Positions 50,217-59,342 of a DNA stretch of 64,000 bases are shown here, one piece after another (position 1 is the first letter of the stretch; each line of letters begins with the position of its first letter). Source of the DNA: Larkinella insperata. GTDB taxonomy: Bacteria; Bacteroidota; Bacteroidia; Cytophagales; Spirosomataceae. The stretch is taken from NCBI RefSeq assembly GCF_026248825.1, contig NZ_CP110973.1, positions 1,981,001-2,045,000 on the forward strand, written 5' to 3'. A model generated the notes under the pieces. The model saw only the letters and a program-made list of their open reading frames with translations. It did no database searches and was not told where the DNA came from. The position numbers were made by a program, and so were the translations under genes.

Positions 50217-51488
50217 ATGAATCGAACAAAACCGTTACGTTCAATGATCTACCTGCTGGCTTTTGCCGCGGTATTAGGTGCGTGTAAGTCCAAGCACCCG
50301 ACTAGCGTGAAGCCGGGTAAGCAAAGTACAGCCACCGGTATTGATTATAATAAAGAGAATGGATTTCAGGTAGCGAAGTACAGAGGACAGACGGCGGGCC
50401 CGAACCTGGTGTTCATCGAAGGAGGACGTTTCACGATGGGTGCGCTGGAAGAAGATGTGATGAACTCGCGCGACAACCGCGAACGGACCGTCAGTATCCA
50501 GTCGTTCTACATGGACGAAACCGAAATTGCTAACATTCACTACCTCGAGTACCTGGATGCGATTCAGCGCGATTCATCCGAAGAAGTTTACACCCGGGCA
50601 CTGCCGGATACCAACGTCTGGAAGAACCCGCTTTCGTACAATGACCCTTACGTAACCCAATACCTGCGTTTCCCCGGCTTCCGGTATTATCCAGTAGTGG
50701 GTGTATCGTGGGAACAAGCCGTCGACTACTCGACCTGGCGGACGGATGCTGTTAATGCAAACATGGCGAAAAACGGCTCTCCGGGAACCAAGAAGAAAGG
50801 CTTTTCACTAAAACGGAAGAAGAAAGAGGAAACTGCTCCGGCTGGTGAAGCGGAGCAACCCGCCGTTGCCAAGAATTCGCAGACTACTCCCGCGATGGAA
50901 AGCGGCAACATTCTGCCGAATTACCGTCTGCCATCTGAAGCCGAGTGGGAATACGCAGCGAAGGCCATGATTGGTACGCAGTACATCGACGAAAACCAGT
51001 CAAACCAACGCATTTATCCGTGGGACGGTTCTTCGATCCGGAATGCGAAAAAAGGCCGGAAACAAGGTCAGATGCTGGCCAACTTCAAACGGGGCCGTGG
51101 TGACTACGCCGGTATCGCCGGTAAATCGAACGATGCCGCGATCATTACCGCAGAAATTTACACGTATCCCCCGAATGATTTCGGGCTGTATAACATGGCC
51201 GGAAACGTAAACGAGTGGGTATATGATGTATACCGTCCGCTGTCGTACCAGGATATGAATGACCTGAACCCGTTACGTCGGGATGGTTACCTGGATGAAG
51301 AGAAAAACTACGATACGAAAAACGGCAACTCCATCATCAACGATAAACTACGGGTTTACAAAGGGGGTTCGTGGGCTGATGTAGCCTATTGGTTAGCCCC
51401 CGGTACCCGCCGGTTTATGGCGCAGGATTCAGCAACGGCCACAATTGGTTTCCGTTGTGCGATGATTGCCGGAGGACGGAACAAATAA
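50217..51488 (+). CDS. gldJ: Gliding motility / type IX secretion lipoprotein GldJ
   Basis: This 423-residue lipoprotein (lipobox ending at C23, VLGAC) has an FGE-sulfatase-like domain. It matches GldJ in LVFIEGGRFTMGALEEDVMN, QSFYMDETEIANIHYLEYLD, ALPDTNVWKNPLSYNDPYVT, YPVVGVSWEQAVDYSTWRTD and NMAGNVNEWVYDVYRPLSYQ. GldJ is an outer-membrane-linked part of the gliding motor and type IX secretion machine. A Lys/Ala-rich insert (about 180-230, KKGFSLKRKKKEE) interrupts the domain and is probably a surface loop. It lies alone, away from gldKLMN, as is usual for gldJ. A TAATTTTG (50184-50191) just upstream fits a -7 element. GldK is the main alternative but is normally next to gldL. Confidence 0.85.
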   Translation: MNRTKPLRSMIYLLAFAAVLGACKSKHPTSVKPGKQSTATGIDYNKENGFQVAKYRGQTAGPNLVFIEGGRFTMGALEEDVMNSRDNRERTVSIQSFYMDETEIANIHYLEYLDAIQRDSSEEVYTRALPDTNVWKNPLSYNDPYVTQYLRFPGFRYYPVVGVSWEQAVDYSTWRTDAVNANMAKNGSPGTKKKGFSLKRKKKEETAPAGEAEQPAVAKNSQTTPAMESGNILPNYRLPSEAEWEYAAKAMIGTQYIDENQSNQRIYPWDGSSIRNAKKGRKQGQMLANFKRGRGDYAGIAGKSNDAAIITAEIYTYPPNDFGLYNMAGNVNEWVYDVYRPLSYQDMNDLNPLRRDGYLDEEKNYDTKNGNSIINDKLRVYKGGSWADVAYWLAPGTRRFMAQDSATATIGFRCAMIAGGRNK

Positions 51489-51522
51489 GCTCCCGTTTAC
51501 CGGGATTTTGGCGGCCACTCGA

Positions 51523-52233
51523 CTATCGGGTGGCCGCTGCTGTTATAATGCCAACAGACTGGCTGTTTGAGGCCAATAAAGCGGCCGTACAGGCTTCTAA
51601 CGTGGCTCCGGTAGTCAGAACATCGTCTACCAGTAAAATGCGCTTGTTGGTCACTAAATCGGGGTCGCTAATCTGGAAGACATTACTAACGTTCTCCCAG
51701 CGCCCCATGCGGTCTTTACCGGTCTGGCTGATGGTATTACGGTTTCGGGTCAGAATCCGGTCGCTCCACGGAATGTCCAGTGCTTGGGAAAGCCCCTGAG
51801 CGATCCAGTCACTTTGGTTGTAGCCCCGCTGACGGAGCTTGGCAGGGTGGAGGGGCACTCCGACAATGAGGTCGATGTGGTCATTTAGGTGAATGTCGGT
51901 TTTTAGCTGATTACCATACCAGCGTCCCAGCAAATTACCGACCTCTTTGTTACCACGGTATTTCAGCGCATGAATAAGTCGTTGTGTTTTCCCGCGTTTC
52001 GTAAAATAGAGGTAAGCATACACAAACTCAACCGGCACTTTTCCGGCGAACTTGGTTTGCCCATCAATGAGGGCTTCTCCGCGGTGCTGGCCGGTTTCCG
52101 GGAGTTGAAGCCGACAGGCCGTGCAAATGATTTCCTCGCTTTGTTGCAAGCTGTCTTGACACAACAAACACGGGTTTGGATAGAACAGATTCAGCAAATC
52201 CTGAAATCCGCTGACAATAAGTTTTCCGATCAT
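51523..52233 (-). CDS. comF: ComF-family phosphoribosyltransferase-like protein
   Basis: This 236-residue protein has an N-terminal zinc ribbon (NPCLLCQDSLQQSEEIICTA with paired Cys-x2-Cys) and a phosphoribosyltransferase domain whose PRPP loop is KRILLVDDVLTTGATLEACT. ComF proteins aid uptake of single-stranded DNA in competent cells; in many bacteria the gene is kept without a clear role. A hydrophobic-core segment VGVPLHPAKLRQRGYNQSDW is also typical. I start at the ATG at 52,231-52,233 (MIGKLIVSGFQDLL), since the longer frame has no family-like residues. It is convergent with gldJ and divergent from a small unknown gene. Confidence 0.9.
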   Translation of the reverse strand: MIGKLIVSGFQDLLNLFYPNPCLLCQDSLQQSEEIICTACRLQLPETGQHRGEALIDGQTKFAGKVPVEFVYAYLYFTKRGKTQRLIHALKYRGNKEVGNLLGRWYGNQLKTDIHLNDHIDLIVGVPLHPAKLRQRGYNQSDWIAQGLSQALDIPWSDRILTRNRNTISQTGKDRMGRWENVSNVFQISDPDLVTNKRILLVDDVLTTGATLEACTAALLASNSQSVGIITAAATR

Positions 52234-52370
52234 TTTCACGAACTTAGTTAGCAGAAAATGTTTTAATGCAACAACACTGGCAGTCGTTGCATCTTTCGTT
52301 TGTTGTGACGGACGTAAGTGAAGAAAGTCATAAAAATGAGTCAAAACCTTGATAACACCTTACTAGAAAT

Positions 52371-52757
52371 ATGATTACCCAGGAAATTGAACAGGAGTGG
52401 GAGCAGGTGCTGGATTACCTGGAAAAAGCGGTTGGCAAACGCCCGGCGGACCTAAACAGCGTGTTGTTTCTAATCGGTATGCAGGAGCTTGGACGAGGCA
52501 CGCAAACGTTTACCAAGGAACAGAAACAGGATCTGATGCACATTGCCATTTGTAAAGTACTGAGTTATTCCGGCTACTATGAACTGGTTGGTACCGATCA
52601 GGATGGCTGGCCTCATTGGCATTTAGTGCAGAAGGTTCCGCACATTGACTTGCTCAGTCAGGAGAGTTTTCTGAAAGCCCACGTTGTCCGGTATTTCAAT
52701 GACTACCTCGATGCTTCTGAAAAAAGCGAAGCCGGCCCATCGGATAAAATTGTGTAA
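52371..52757 (+). CDS. Conserved small cytosolic protein, function unknown
   Basis: This 128-residue protein is helical, with no signal peptide. Marked features are VGKRPADLNSVLFLIGMQEL and FTKEQKQDLMHIAICKVLSY, then ELVGTDQDGWPHWHLVQKVP. I believe it belongs to a family found in Bacteroidota, but I know no function. It lies about 100 bases upstream of the DUF4175 gene and may be co-transcribed. The start (MITQEIEQEWEQVL) fits the helical N-terminus. Confidence 0.65.
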   Translation: MITQEIEQEWEQVLDYLEKAVGKRPADLNSVLFLIGMQELGRGTQTFTKEQKQDLMHIAICKVLSYSGYYELVGTDQDGWPHWHLVQKVPHIDLLSQESFLKAHVVRYFNDYLDASEKSEAGPSDKIV

Positions 52758-52863
52758 CGATCTTCTTCGTTATCAAGAGGAAGTTAGGGGCTAAATTCTT
52801 ATCTTGAAGTAAGATTTAGGTTCGTGATTATCAGAGCAGTGCCAACCCTATAAGAACACACCC

Positions 52864-55800
52864 ATGCAGATGCAAGATTCCATTCAAACGCTGCTGCTGC
52901 GTATTGAAGAATACAGGAAAAAGTTTTACATCAATCAGATTGCTAAAGGCGCCATTTTTTTCATTGCGTTCACGTTGTCGATCTACCTCCTCATGAACAC
53001 GGCCGAGTTTTTTGGCCGGTTTAGTTCGCCCGTACGTGGAGTTCTGTTTTTCGGGTCGCTGACGGTGATGGCGGTCGCCTTGTATTACTGGGTCATCAAT
53101 CCACTTATTCACCTATACGGTTTGGGTAAGTCGCTCAGTCAGGAAGAAGCGGCTCAGCAAATCGGACGGTTTTTTCCAGAGGTTGGTGATAAACTTCTCA
53201 ATACTCTACAGCTTCGGGCGCTTAGCCGTCAGCAGAGTGATCTGCTGGAAGCAAGCATTAATCAGCGTTCCAAGCAACTACTAATTGTGCGGTTTGCTGA
53301 CGCTATTCAGATTAATCAGAACCGTCGCTTTGTAAAATACGCCGTTATTCCGGCTTTTATCATTGGTGGTTTGTTGTTGTTGTACCCGGCCTTTTTGACC
53401 AGTACGTCGAAACGGATTATCAGCTATGATCAGGAATTCGCCGAGGAAGCCCCATTCCAGTTTTTACTACGGAACAAGAATCTGAAAGCATTTCGGAATG
53501 AGGATTACACGCTGGAGCTTCAGTTAAAAGGGAATTCCCTGCCACAGGATGTTTACCTGGTTTCGAACAACACCCGTTTTAAATTAGCGAACGACGGCAA
53601 AGGGCTTTTCACGTATACCTTTGATAATGTTCAACGCGATATACCGTTCCGCTTTGAAGCCGTTGGATTTACTTCGCCCAATTATGCCCTCACGGTTTTG
53701 GACCGCCCGGGTCTGCTTTCGTTTGACGTAAGCCTGGTTTACCCGGCATATTTAAACAAGCCCTCGGAACAACTATCCAACGTCGGGAACTTGCTTGTTC
53801 CGGAGGGCACTCAGGTAACCTGGCGGTTTTCGGCTGCCAACACGGACTCGGTTCTGGTTCGGTTTGGCAGCGAACCTCGCGGTTTGGTTGCCGATAAGCA
53901 GTCGTCCGATGAGTTCGAGTTCTCGCGCGTGGTCAAGAAATCGTCGATGTATTCCATTTCGTTGAAGAACAGAGTAGCTGCTAGCCGTGATAACATTCAA
54001 TACACGCTGAACGTCGTCAACGATAAGTTTCCGCAGGTTTCACTGGAAAACTTCAAGGACACGACTTTCTATAATTACGTGATGCTGGGAGGGACGATTA
54101 CCGATGACTACGGTTTCTCGAATCTGAAGGTCATGTACAAAGTGATTCGCGCCGGTCAAAACGCGCCGGAAAGATTTCTAGCTCGTTCTGTTCCTTTCAA
54201 CCGGTCGACTTCTACGCAGAATTTTTACTACCAATGGGGGCTTGATAGCCTAAAAATGCAGCCCGGCGATCGGTTAGAATATTTTGTTCAGGTTTGGGAT
54301 AACGACGCCATCAACGGCTTTAAAAGCGCCCGTTCGAGCTTTGCCCAGTTCGCCGTGCCCGATCAGAACAAACTTTCGGAAGAAGCTGAGCGCTCATCTG
54401 AAAAAACGGAAAACCAGATCAGCAAGACCCTATCGAAGGCACAACAGCTTAAGAAAGATCTAAATTCTTTGGAAAACCGGCTTCAGACCAAAAAGAATCT
54501 GGATTTCCAGGATAAGAAACAAGCCGAAGACCTGCTGAAAAAACGGGAAGAGTTGCTTCAGGAGTTGAAAGAATTGCAAGAACAAAACCGTACCAATAAT
54601 GAGCGGCAGCAGCGTTTTAACAATCAGAATCCCGAAATGCTCCAGAAATTTGAGCAGCTTCAGAAGCTGATGAATGAGCTGATGGATCCCGAAACGCAGA
54701 AGTTGTACGAGGAACTGAAGAAGATGCTGGAGCAAAAGCAGGACGAGAAAATGATTGATATGCTCGACCGGCTGAAGAATAAAGAGAAGAATTTAGAGAA
54801 AGAACTCGAACGGGCGCTCGAGCTTTTCAAACAACTGCAGATGGAACAAAAGATGGAAAACACCATCAAAGACCTTCAGCAGCAAGCCGAAAAGCAGGAA
54901 CAATTAGCGAAAGAAAGCGAGAAAAAAGAAGGTCAGCAAGCGCCGAAAGACGATAAAGCGCAACCCAAAAAAGAAGACTCACAGTCGAAAAAGGACAGCG
55001 CTCACTCGAAAAAAGAAGATCAGCAGGGTAAAAAGGATGACAATGCTGACAGCAAGAAAAACGAGAACAACGCTTCAAAAAAAGATGAGAACACTGATTT
55101 GAGCAAGAAGCAGGAGGACCTGAATAAAGACTTTCAGAAAACGCGTGAAGATCTGAAAGATATTGAAAAGATGGCTCAGGATATGAAGAATAACCAGGAG
55201 CAGGATACGCATCAGGACCTTCAGCAGGAGATCAGTAACGAGCAACAGGAAAGTAAAGAGCAACTCGACAAACAGCAGAACAGCAAAGCCTCCAAATCTC
55301 AACGGAACGCGGCCAAGCAAATGAAGAAGCTGAGCGAGCAGTTGGAGCAGCAAATGCAGTCATCGGAGATGGAAGAGTCGCAGGAAAACATGGATGATCT
55401 GCGCGATATTCTGGAGAACTTGATTCAGCTTTCGTTTGATCAGGAGCGGGTTATGAAAGATTTCAAAGCCGTTTCTCTGCAAGACCCGCGTTTTGTAAAA
55501 CTTGCCCAGGACCAGCTAAAGCTGCAGGATGATGCCAAGATTATTGAGGATAGTTTGTACGCATTAGCCAACCGCGTGCTGCAAATCCAGACGTTCGTAA
55601 CGCGGGAATTGAACAGTATGAAAGGTTACATGGATGAGAGTGTGAAATACATTCGTGAGCGTCGGCTGAATGTTGCTACTTCCAAACAACAATTTGCGAT
55701 GACCTCCATCAATAACCTAGCTTTGATGTTGAGCGATGTTTTCAAGCAGATGCAGGAGCAAATGAATCAGATGTCGTCCTCTAGTTCAGGCAAAGGCAAG

Positions 55801-56349
55801 AAAAAAGGCAAGGCAAAGAGCATGGCTTTGGGCGAGATGCAAAAGCAATTGAACGAGCGGATGCAGAAGCTTTTGAAAGAAGGCCAGAATCAGGGGCAAG
55901 GTGGCAAAGGCGGCCGCGGGATGTCGGAAGAACTTTCTCGCCTGGCGGCCGAACAAGCCATGATGCGCAAGATGCTGAAGGAATTGCAGGATGCCCAAAA
56001 AGGTACGGAAGTTGGGAAGAAACTGGGCAATGAGATGAATGACATTATGAACAAGATGGATGAAACCGAAACCGACCTTGTGAATAAACGACTCTCTCAA
56101 AATACCGTTAAACGCCAGCAGGAAATGTTGATTCGTTTGTTGGAATCTGAAAAAGCGATCAAAGAGCAGGAGGAAGATATGCAACGGAAATCTGAATCAG
56201 CGAAGCCTGTTATGCGTAAACCGCCCCCGCAGTATGAGCAACTGGTGAGAGATAAGCAGAAACAAGTTGAATTGTTGCGATCTGTTCCGCCGGACTTTTC
56301 GCCATTTTACAAACGCGAGGTAGATTCTTACCTCAAGAAGTTAAAGTAA
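52864..56349 (+). CDS. DUF4175-type membrane protein with long coiled coils
   Basis: This 1,161-residue protein has three hydrophobic segments near the N-terminus (about 30-50, 58-78 and 160-178). A beta-rich extracytoplasmic part (about 190-500) follows, and then about 600 residues of charged Gln/Glu/Lys-rich coiled coil. Within the latter, residues about 690-760 are almost entirely Lys, Asp, Ser, Gln and Asn, likely disordered. Homologues called DUF4175 are conserved in Bacteroidota without known function; length and domain order suggest an envelope or cytoskeletal structural role. The next gene is mnmG behind its own promoter, after a terminator. The exact boundary of the domains is my estimate. 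The alternative start at residue 3 (52,870) is equally possible. Confidence 0.8.
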   Translation: MQMQDSIQTLLLRIEEYRKKFYINQIAKGAIFFIAFTLSIYLLMNTAEFFGRFSSPVRGVLFFGSLTVMAVALYYWVINPLIHLYGLGKSLSQEEAAQQIGRFFPEVGDKLLNTLQLRALSRQQSDLLEASINQRSKQLLIVRFADAIQINQNRRFVKYAVIPAFIIGGLLLLYPAFLTSTSKRIISYDQEFAEEAPFQFLLRNKNLKAFRNEDYTLELQLKGNSLPQDVYLVSNNTRFKLANDGKGLFTYTFDNVQRDIPFRFEAVGFTSPNYALTVLDRPGLLSFDVSLVYPAYLNKPSEQLSNVGNLLVPEGTQVTWRFSAANTDSVLVRFGSEPRGLVADKQSSDEFEFSRVVKKSSMYSISLKNRVAASRDNIQYTLNVVNDKFPQVSLENFKDTTFYNYVMLGGTITDDYGFSNLKVMYKVIRAGQNAPERFLARSVPFNRSTSTQNFYYQWGLDSLKMQPGDRLEYFVQVWDNDAINGFKSARSSFAQFAVPDQNKLSEEAERSSEKTENQISKTLSKAQQLKKDLNSLENRLQTKKNLDFQDKKQAEDLLKKREELLQELKELQEQNRTNNERQQRFNNQNPEMLQKFEQLQKLMNELMDPETQKLYEELKKMLEQKQDEKMIDMLDRLKNKEKNLEKELERALELFKQLQMEQKMENTIKDLQQQAEKQEQLAKESEKKEGQQAPKDDKAQPKKEDSQSKKDSAHSKKEDQQGKKDDNADSKKNENNASKKDENTDLSKKQEDLNKDFQKTREDLKDIEKMAQDMKNNQEQDTHQDLQQEISNEQQESKEQLDKQQNSKASKSQRNAAKQMKKLSEQLEQQMQSSEMEESQENMDDLRDILENLIQLSFDQERVMKDFKAVSLQDPRFVKLAQDQLKLQDDAKIIEDSLYALANRVLQIQTFVTRELNSMKGYMDESVKYIRERRLNVATSKQQFAMTSINNLALMLSDVFKQMQEQMNQMSSSSSGKGKKKGKAKSMALGEMQKQLNERMQKLLKEGQNQGQGGKGGRGMSEELSRLAAEQAMMRKMLKELQDAQKGTEVGKKLGNEMNDIMNKMDETETDLVNKRLSQNTVKRQQEMLIRLLESEKAIKEQEEDMQRKSESAKPVMRKPPPQYEQLVRDKQKQVELLRSVPPDFSPFYKREVDSYLKKLK

Positions 56350-56352
56350 GGT

Positions 56353-56380
56353 AAGGGGCTTCGGCCCCTTTTTCTTTTTG
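56353..56380 (+). terminator. Intrinsic terminator after the DUF4175 gene
   Basis: AAGGGGC and GCCCCTT pair perfectly around a TTCG tetraloop (56353-56370), followed by TTTCTTTTTG. This is a strong textbook terminator. Confidence 0.9.
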
Positions 56381-56411
56381 AATTTTTTGCCGGTTTTCTA
56401 TGTTTCACTTT

Positions 56412-56452
56412 ATAATGCAGACCTTTGCGCCTGCATTATTTTTCTATTTTTG
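56412..56452 (+). promoter_or_regulatory. mnmG promoter with an inverted repeat over the -33 element
   Basis: TATTTTTG (56445-56452) is a -7 element and TTTG (56424-56427) lies 17 bases upstream as -33. Perfect 9-base arms ATAATGCAG (56412-56420) and CTGCATTAT (56431-56439) flank the -33, so a dimeric protein could block or aid sigma here. Confidence 0.5.
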
Positions 56453-56478
56453 TCTTCTCTTTTCTGCATGTCGTGAAA

Positions 56479-56495
56479 TGTTTCCACGTGGAACA
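56479..56495. promoter_or_regulatory. parS-like palindrome upstream of mnmG
   Basis: TGTTTCCACGTGGAACA contains the perfect palindrome TTCCACGTGGAA (56482-56493). It matches 14 of 16 positions of the widely conserved ParB-binding consensus TGTTCCACGTGGAACA. It lies between the promoter and the start of mnmG. The match is strong, but binding by ParB is inferred. Confidence 0.55.
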
Positions 56496-56525
56496 TTTTT
56501 TCAAACTTTCTAAAATTCAAATTTT

Positions 56526-58388
56526 ATGTTCAGTAAGTATGATGTCATTGTAGTGGGGGCGGGGCACGCCGGTTGCGAAGCGGCAGTTGCCGCAGCAACC
56601 ATGGGTTCGTCCGTATTGTTGATTACAATGAACATGCAAACTATCGCCCAGATGTCGTGCAACCCAGCCATGGGAGGAGTCGCTAAAGGGCAGATTGTTC
56701 GGGAAATAGATGCACTTGGAGGACAGTCAGGAATCGTCAGCGATAAGTCAATGATTCAATTTCGGATGCTCAATCGTTCGAAAGGTCCCGCAATGTGGAG
56801 TCCACGATGCCAAAGTGATCGGATGCTTTTTGCGACCGAATGGCGGAAAACACTGGAAGAAACGCCAAACTTGGATTTCTGGCAGGACACGGTAACCGAG
56901 GTCGTTGTCAAAGATAAAAGAGTGTCTGGCGTAAAAACCAGCATGGGAATGACAATCGAAAGTGATGCTGTTGTACTTACCAACGGCACGTTTCTGAATG
57001 GTAAAATATATATTGGTGAAAAAACATTCGGAGGAGGAAGAACCGCTGAGCGCTCAGCGACAGGATTGACGGAACAGTTGATTCAGCTGGGCTTTGAAGC
57101 AGGGCGAATGAAGACCGGCACACCACCAAGAGTAGACGGCCGGAGCCTAAATTACGACCGCATGGAAGAGCAACCCGGTGACGAAGAACCCGGGAAATTC
57201 TCTTACCTCAACACGCCAACGCTAGCTAAACAACGGCACTGCTGGATCACCTATACAAATCCGGACGTCCACGAAGTTTTGAAAACTGGCTTCGAGCGCT
57301 CGCCCATGTTTACGGGTCGCATCAAAGGACTGGGACCCCGTTACTGCCCTTCGGTAGAAGATAAAATCAATCGGTTTGCAGATAAAGACCGGCATCAGAT
57401 TTTTGTAGAGCCCGAAGGATGGGACACCGTTGAGGTTTACGTGAACGGTTTTTCAACCTCGTTACCGGAGGATGTTCAAATCAACGCACTGCGCAAAATA
57501 CCGGGTTTTGAAAACGCCAAAATGTTTCGCCCAGGTTACGCAGTGGAATACGATTACTTTCCACCGACCCAATTAAAGCATACATTGGAGACTCAATTGA
57601 TCGACGGCTTGTTTTTTGCAGGACAAATTAACGGCACAACGGGCTACGAAGAAGCGGCTTGTCAGGGTCTGATGGCTGGGATCAACGCGCACAACAAAGC
57701 CAGGGAAATAGGCGAGTTTACCTTGAAAAGATCGGAAGCGTATATCGGTGTGCTGATTGATGATCTGATTACAAAAGGTACTGAGGAGCCTTACCGCATG
57801 TTTACCTCTCGGGCGGAATATCGTACAATTCTGCGGCAGGATAATGCTGATTTGCGACTGACCGAAAAGGGATATACTATCGGACTTGCCTCTCAGGAAC
57901 GGTATGATCTTATGCAAACGAAGCAAGCCAATGTGACGGCGATTCTGGAAGAAATGAAACAGATGCGCGTTCAGCCGGAAGCCATAAATGGTCTGCTGGA
58001 TTCGCTGGGAAGCGCTCAGATCCGTGAAAAAACATCGCCCTATCTGCTTCTGCGGAGACCGGAAATTAACCGCAAAGAACTTCAGTTGCTGGGCGGAAAC
58101 GTAACGGAATATCTGAACTCATTCAACCAGGAGACCATTGAAGAAGCTGTGATTTCGGTGAAGTACGAGAGCTACGTCGAGAAGGAACGGATCATGGTTG
58201 AGCGGACCGAAAAACTCGATAACTTACTAATTCGACCGGATTTTGATTACGACCGGTTGTCGGCTTTGTCATTTGAGGGACGCGAGAAACTGAAGCGCAT
58301 CCGCCCCCAAACTATTGGCCAGGCATCGCGCATCAGCGGAGTTAGCGCTTCCGATATTTCAATCTTAATGGTTTATTTAGGTCGGTAA
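56526..58388 (+). CDS. mnmG: tRNA uridine-34 5-carboxymethylaminomethyl modification enzyme
   Basis: This 620-residue FAD protein (also GidA) works with MnmE to modify the wobble uridine of several tRNAs. The FAD Rossmann motif is [20 protein letters not shown] at the start; [39 protein letters not shown] and [20 protein letters not shown] are signature segments, and the C-terminal helical domain ends normally. Length is typical. The partner mnmE is not in the window. In many bacteria gidA sits by the replication origin; the parS-like site just upstream and the DnaA-box cluster downstream fit that. It is followed after 4 bases by a methyltransferase gene, so they form an operon. Confidence 0.97.
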   Translation: MFSKYDVIVVGAGHAGCEAAVAAATMGSSVLLITMNMQTIAQMSCNPAMGGVAKGQIVREIDALGGQSGIVSDKSMIQFRMLNRSKGPAMWSPRCQSDRMLFATEWRKTLEETPNLDFWQDTVTEVVVKDKRVSGVKTSMGMTIESDAVVLTNGTFLNGKIYIGEKTFGGGRTAERSATGLTEQLIQLGFEAGRMKTGTPPRVDGRSLNYDRMEEQPGDEEPGKFSYLNTPTLAKQRHCWITYTNPDVHEVLKTGFERSPMFTGRIKGLGPRYCPSVEDKINRFADKDRHQIFVEPEGWDTVEVYVNGFSTSLPEDVQINALRKIPGFENAKMFRPGYAVEYDYFPPTQLKHTLETQLIDGLFFAGQINGTTGYEEAACQGLMAGINAHNKAREIGEFTLKRSEAYIGVLIDDLITKGTEEPYRMFTSRAEYRTILRQDNADLRLTEKGYTIGLASQERYDLMQTKQANVTAILEEMKQMRVQPEAINGLLDSLGSAQIREKTSPYLLLRRPEINRKELQLLGGNVTEYLNSFNQETIEEAVISVKYESYVEKERIMVERTEKLDNLLIRPDFDYDRLSALSFEGREKLKRIRPQTIGQASRISGVSASDISILMVYLGR

Positions 58389-58392
58389 GAGC

Positions 58393-59283
58393 ATGGCGGT
58401 GGAACACCTTGCAGAATGTCCGGTTTGCGGAAATCAGTCTTTTTCAAATTGGCTTACGTGTAAAGATTATCTAGTTTCTGAAACGGAATTTACCATTCAG
58501 AGTTGTGAAAAGTGCGGCTTCAAGGCCACCAATCCTCGTCCAGCCGAAGGAGAGATTGGACGGTATTATCAGTCTGAAGAATACATTTCACACAGCGATA
58601 CCCGTAAAGGAATCATCAGTCAACTGTACCACACCGTTCGGTCGATTACGGTGAAACAAAAAGTAAATCTGATCAAGGGGCTGTCTCCCAGGAAAGAAAA
58701 TCTGCTGGATATTGGATGTGGCTCGGGTTATTTTCTCTCGGCTAGCCAGCAGGCAGGCTGGAAAGTGATGGGTACGGAGCCGGATGAAAACGCCCGACAA
58801 CAGGCGCAAAACCGTGTTCATGTAAAGCTGGGAAAATCGATTCATGAGCTAAATGAGGGCCAGAAATATCATGTTATCACCTTGTGGCACGTTCTGGAAC
58901 ACGTCCACGAATTGTCCGAAACGCTGGAGTGGATGCGGTCGCATTGTCATGCAAATGGTTATGTCGTGATCGCTGTTCCCAACCATCGTTCGTGGGATGC
59001 TCAACATTATAAACAGTTTTGGGCGGCTTACGATGTTCCCCGGCACCTGTACCATTTCTCACCCGACGCCATGAAAGCGTTGTTAAGTCGTTACGGTTTT
59101 GAAATGGTTGAACAACGCCCAATGCTCTTTGACGCTTTTTATGTGAACATGCTGAGCACCAAAAACCGTGATGGAAAACCGGCCTACCTTGAAAGTTTCT
59201 GGAATGGTATTCGTTCTAATTGGGCAGCGTATCAAAATGGAGGGAATTATTCAAGCTTAATTTACATCGCTCAGGCCCGCTAA
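58393..59283 (+). CDS. Class I SAM-dependent methyltransferase with N-terminal zinc ribbon
   Basis: This 296-residue protein has an N-terminal zinc ribbon (CPVCGNQSF and CEKCGFKATNPRP) and a class I methyltransferase core. The S-adenosylmethionine loop is LLDIGCGSGYFLSASQQAGW (about 99-118), with a further motif VITLWHVLEHVHELSETLEW. Such proteins are common in Bacteroidota near cell-envelope and tRNA genes; the substrate is not known. It follows mnmG by 4 bases and ends before a terminator. Confidence 0.85.
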   Translation: MAVEHLAECPVCGNQSFSNWLTCKDYLVSETEFTIQSCEKCGFKATNPRPAEGEIGRYYQSEEYISHSDTRKGIISQLYHTVRSITVKQKVNLIKGLSPRKENLLDIGCGSGYFLSASQQAGWKVMGTEPDENARQQAQNRVHVKLGKSIHELNEGQKYHVITLWHVLEHVHELSETLEWMRSHCHANGYVVIAVPNHRSWDAQHYKQFWAAYDVPRHLYHFSPDAMKALLSRYGFEMVEQRPMLFDAFYVNMLSTKNRDGKPAYLESFWNGIRSNWAAYQNGGNYSSLIYIAQAR

Positions 59284-59300
59284 CTAAACAAGAACTTATG

Positions 59301-59333
59301 CCCTGAATAGCGATACTATTCAGGGTTTTTTAT
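59301..59333 (+). terminator. Intrinsic terminator after the mnmG operon
   Basis: Perfect 10-base arms CCCTGAATAG (59301-59310) and CTATTCAGGG (59316-59325) with a 5-base loop are followed by a T run. Confidence 0.9.
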
Positions 59334-59342
59334 TGCCGAAAA

